Shown here: piece after piece, positions 6,860-10,000 of the stretch
How the letters are laid out: each line of letters starts with the position of its first letter
How positions within the stretch are numbered: the first letter of the stretch is position 1
Assembly (NCBI GenBank): GCA_016946835.1
Contig: JACVTC010000009.1
Location: 435,001 to 445,000 of the forward strand
DNA length: 10,000 bases
Source of the DNA: Neocallimastix lanati (nom. inval.)
Lineage: Eukaryota; Neocallimastigomycota; Neocallimastigomycetes; Neocallimastigales; Neocallimastigaceae
Reading direction: 5' to 3'
Notes under the pieces: generated by a model
Told to the model about the DNA's origin: nothing
Databases searched by the model: none
Seen by the model: the letters and a program-made list of their open reading frames with translations, nothing else
Made by a program: the position numbers and the translations under genes

Positions 6860-8125
6860 AAATAATAAATAATAAATAATAAATAATTAAATAATTAAAT
6901 AATAATATATAATAAATAATAAATAATAATAAATAATAATAAGAGTATTTATTAATAAATAATAATAATAATAAGAGTATTTATTAATAAATAATAAATA
7001 ATAAATAATAAATAATAAATAATTGAATAATAATAATAAATAATAAATAATAAATAATAAATAATAAATAATAATAAATAAATAATAAATAATATAAATA
7101 ATTAAATAATTAAATAATAAATAATAATAAATAAATAATAATAAATATATAATAATAAATATATAATAAATAATAAATAATAATCAATAATAATAAGAGT
7201 ATTTATTAATAAATAATAAATAATAAATAATAAAAAGAGTATTTATTAATAAATAATAAATAATAAATAATATATAATAAATAATAAATAATAAATAATA
7301 AATAATAAATAATAAATAATAAATAATAAATAATAAATAATAAATAATAAATAATAAATAATAAATAATAAATAATAAATAATAAATAATATAAATAATT
7401 AAATAATTAAATAATAAATAATAATAAATATATAATAATAAATATATAATAATAAATATATAATAAATAATAAATAATAATCAATAATAATAAGAGTATT
7501 TATTAATAAATAATAAATAATAAATAATAAAAAGAGTATTTCTTAATAAATAATAAATAATTAAATAATAAATAATAAATAATAAATAATAAATAATAAA
7601 TAATAAATAATATAAATAATTAAATAATTAAATAATAAATAATAATAAATATATAATAATAAATATATAATAATAAATATATAATAAATAATAAATAATA
7701 ATAAATAATAATAAGAGTATTTATTAATAAATAATAATAATAATAAGAGTATTTATTAATAAATAATAAATAATAAATAATAAATAATAAATAATAAATA
7801 ATAAATAATTGAATAATAAATAATAAATAATAAATAATTGAATAATAATAATAAATAATAAATAATAAATAATAAATAATAAATAATAATAAATAAATAA
7901 TAAATAATATAAATAATTAAATAATTAAATAATAAATAATAATAAATAAATAATAATAAATATATAATAATAAATATATAATAAATAATAAATAATAATA
8001 AATAATAAAAAGAGTATTTCTTAATAAATAATAAATAATTAAATAATAAATAATAAATAATAATAATAAGAGTATTTATTAATAAATAAATAATAATAAG
8101 AGTATTTATTAATAAATAATAGCAT
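6860..8125. repeat. Right A-rich minisatellite array with higher-order structure
   Basis: A 1.26-kb array of the 7-bp step AATAAAT with three marker motifs. Marker 1, AGAGTATTTATTAATAAA (or the TTTCTTAATAAA variant), occurs 11 times, at about 6942, 6974, 7196, 7236, 7493, 7533, 7714, 7746, 8011, 8069 and 8099, mostly as pairs 30-40 bp apart. Marker 2, ATATAAATAATTAAATAATT, occurs at 7092, 7389, 7610 and 7907, spaced 297, 221 and 297 bp. Marker 3, AATTGAATAAT, occurs near 7020, 7807 and 7836. Positions 7196, 7493, 7714 and 8011 of marker 1 show the same 297/221/297 spacing, which means a 518-bp super-unit was duplicated. All three markers are reverse complements of motifs in the left array. 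Confidence 0.9.
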
Positions 8126-9655
8126 AATATTAATAATAAATTATTTTTAATATATTAAAATCTTTATTATTATAATTTTAAATAATAATAGACAGAGCAT
8201 GGTATTGTATAAACGATTAAATTTATTATAAATTAAAATTTTTAAATATTTACATATTTACAATTCATGAAATTTTTTTTTTTTTTTTTATTTATTTAAA
8301 AATAAAAGTTAATAAACAATAGAGGGAAAATAAAAAAACATTTTTTTTTTTTATTTTATTTTTGTTTTCATGCTTTTTTTTATTGTTTTCTTTTTTACTT
8401 TTTTCAATTTTATTTATATTTAAAAGAACTATTTATTAATAGTTTTTTTTTTTTTTTTTTTTATTGTTAATTATAATATTTTATATTTTTAAATAAAGTT
8501 TTAAATATTCAAAAAATAATAAAACATTAATTGAATTGTAATACATATGAACAATAAAATAAGAATATAACAAAATATTAAATTAATATTATAATTTTTT
8601 CTTCTTCTATTTTTTTTTTTATTATGTTATTTTATATGATTTTAAACAGAAGCATACGTTTTTAAATTTACAATAAATAAAAAAAAAAAAAAAAAAGAAT
8701 CTATATACGTATCCATATATAGATTGATAGAATAATAGAGATAAATATATAATAAATTAATTGATTAATATTTATCTATATTTAAATAAATAATAATATT
8801 ATTATGATATTGATAACAGTATTAAAACTCTTTTAATAATAAATATATTTTAGCTTTATTTCAACAATAAAATATTAAATTTAGGGAAAATTATATAATT
8901 TATTCATTATATAATAAATTAACGGATATGTAATATAAAATTAAAAAGTAAAAAAAAAAAAAAAAAAAAAAAAGAACTCTCTATATATAAAAAAGTATAT
9001 TTCGAATAAAAATTAAATCTACATATAATTTCAAATAAAAATTTTAAGAAGAAAATATATAGCTACCACTAATTGTCATTCATAAAATTTAGCAAAATAA
9101 AAATAATATAATTAATAAAATTATATTTAAAAGTACAAAATTCAAATAATAGTATTAAATTTATATAATATTCATATAACATATATTATTTAAATGTTAA
9201 ATTATTCAATTAATTACTTTTTTTTTTTTCCTTCTTTTTCTTTTTCTCACAATAAAACTATCCATTATTAGACTCTAAAAAAAAAAATAATAATAATAAG
9301 ATATATAAATAATACCAAAATAATTGATAATTATATATAAATATAAGGAAATTAGAAATTATTAATAAATGAATTATATGTATTTATATATTATTATTAT
9401 TATTTTATATACATTAATTTTCATATCATCCTTTATATGATAGTAAATTAAAATATTAATGTTTATTGTAATATGACGCTAATTCTATGCAAATAATATA
9501 TTAAAATAAAACCTAAAAAATAAAAGATAAAGAAAAGAAAAAAAAAAAGTTATTTTGATAATAACATTTATTATAATTTAATTAATACCTAAACACTATA
9601 TTTTTAAGCAATATTTTTTATATAATAATTCATATACATATTATAAAAAAAAAAT
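8126..9655. other. AT-rich intergenic stretch, no gene seen
   Basis: About 1.5 kb with no supported gene on either strand. It contains homopolymers: T near 8273-8290, 8341-8351 and 8442-8462; A near 8679-8696 and 8950-8973; T near 9219-9229. Slightly mixed patches lie at 8190-8215 (GACAGAGCATGG), 9060-9090 and 9225-9275. None shows a recognisable motif. This is presumably the upstream intergenic region of the gene starting at 9723. Confidence 0.55.
8698..8725. repeat. 10-bp perfect hairpin
   Basis: AATCTATATA (8698-8707) and TATATAGATT (8716-8725) are perfect inverted repeats around the 8-nt loop CGTATCCA. It follows a poly-A run. The function is unknown and it may be chance given the composition. 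Confidence 0.5.
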
Positions 9656-9722
9656 TCTTTTTTTTTTATTTTTTTTTTTTTTTTGAAGTTATATATATAA
9701 TTGTTGAAAAGAGGGAAAAAAA
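9651..9722 (+). promoter_or_regulatory. Putative promoter-proximal and 5' leader sequence
   Basis: Just before the ATG at 9723 there is a T-rich tract (9658-9684, broken by one A), then TTATATATATAA at 9689-9700, then GTTGAAAAGAGGGAAAAAAA directly before the ATG. The purine-rich, A-ending leader is typical of start contexts in very AT-rich eukaryotes. The TATA-like run is only about 25-30 bp from the ATG, so it would imply a very short 5' UTR; it may be just AT sequence. Confidence 0.3.
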
Positions 9723-10000
9723 ATGTTTAACTCTTCAAAGTTTAAATCAATATACCATTTATTATTAATACTACTATTACTTCGAAGTTTCTGCAGAGTA
9801 AGTGGGTTTATTGTAAAGGTAGACGTTGTTAAAAAGAAAAAAGTCTACTATTTAAATGAAGAAGTGCCAATAAACTTTAGTAAAGAAATACAAAATATTC
9901 ATTGTATTGAAAATACCCCTATTGATTTTGTTAGTCAAGATGATATAGTAGTCAGTAAAGTTCAATTAAAATGTAGAAATGATAAGGAGGGTAGTATTAC
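9723..10000 (+). CDS. Secreted or membrane-entering protein, N-terminal part (runs off the window)
   Basis: An open frame from ATG at 9723 to the window end, 92 full codons and part of a 93rd, with no stop. Residues 1-12 are polar and basic (MFNSSKFKSIYH). Residues 13-20 are a pure hydrophobic core (LLLILLLL). RSFCRVSG follows, giving a signal peptide with likely cleavage near residues 28-29 (VSG before FIVKV). The mature part is mixed and soluble, with a basic patch at 37-40 (KKKK), YYLNEEVPINF at 42-52, and cysteines at 61 and 84 that could pair outside the cell. Composition changes sharply at the ATG, with normal codon variety (CCC-free but with CCT, GGG, TGC and GAC), which supports real coding. 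A GTAAGT at 9798-9803 could be a splice donor, but the frame stays open for about 200 nt past it, so it is probably not used. I do not recognise the family. In gut fungi many proteins starting this way are cell-surface or plant-wall-binding, but nothing here proves that. Confidence 0.85.
   Translation, partial: MFNSSKFKSIYHLLLILLLLRSFCRVSGFIVKVDVVKKKKVYYLNEEVPINFSKEIQNIHCIENTPIDFVSQDDIVVSKVQLKCRNDKEGSI

Noticed and set aside
9798-9803. GTAAGT as an intron donor in the terminal gene
   Set aside because: The frame is open with good coding composition for about 200 nt beyond it, and no poly-T/AG acceptor follows within the window.

Overview
This is an extremely AT-rich eukaryotic window. It has no bacterial-type gene packing, long A and T homopolymers, kilobases of AT-only minisatellite, GTAAGT / poly-T-AG splice-like signals, and decayed Ty1/copia-type retrotransposon sequence. 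The base composition, the A-rich leader before the last ATG, and a secreted-protein start with a poly-Leu signal peptide suit an anaerobic gut fungus (Neocallimastigomycota). That assignment is inference; a dictyostelid or another very AT-rich protist is not excluded. I found no tRNA or rRNA gene, CRISPR array or complete gene.

Layout. 1-1060: two broken copia-type integrase remnants in opposite orientation that meet near 705-715. The plus-strand piece carries the middle and end of the integrase core. The minus-strand piece carries the GAG pre-integrase region, the zinc-binding region and the start of the core. Both are frameshifted, interrupted by stops and homopolymers, and lack a catalytic acid. 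1204-1452: a possible 3' end of a spliced gene (a 22-nt micro-exon, a 50-nt intron and a 58-codon last exon). The same stretch holds nested inverted repeats, so a small MITE-like element is the competing reading. 1453-9680: about 8.2 kb with no gene I can support, filled with nested AT repeats. A T-rich array lies at about 2110-2895 and an A-rich array at about 6860-8120. The second is built from the reverse complement of the first's 7-bp unit and marker motifs, so the two form a large, imperfect inverted pair about 4 kb apart. Between them lie an AAT microsatellite, a 53-bp tandem repeat, a TTA microsatellite, 10-15-bp T-rich minisatellites, a strong hairpin and two small islands of higher GC. 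9723-10000: the 5' end of a protein-coding gene with a clear signal peptide, running off the window.

No operon-like cooperation is visible. The window is best read as repeat-rich, gene-poor DNA between a retrotransposon graveyard and one secreted-protein gene. The most unusual items are the paired inverted arrays, the higher-order (297/221/297-bp) structure of the right array, and the head-on copia remnants with A and T runs expanded inside former codons.
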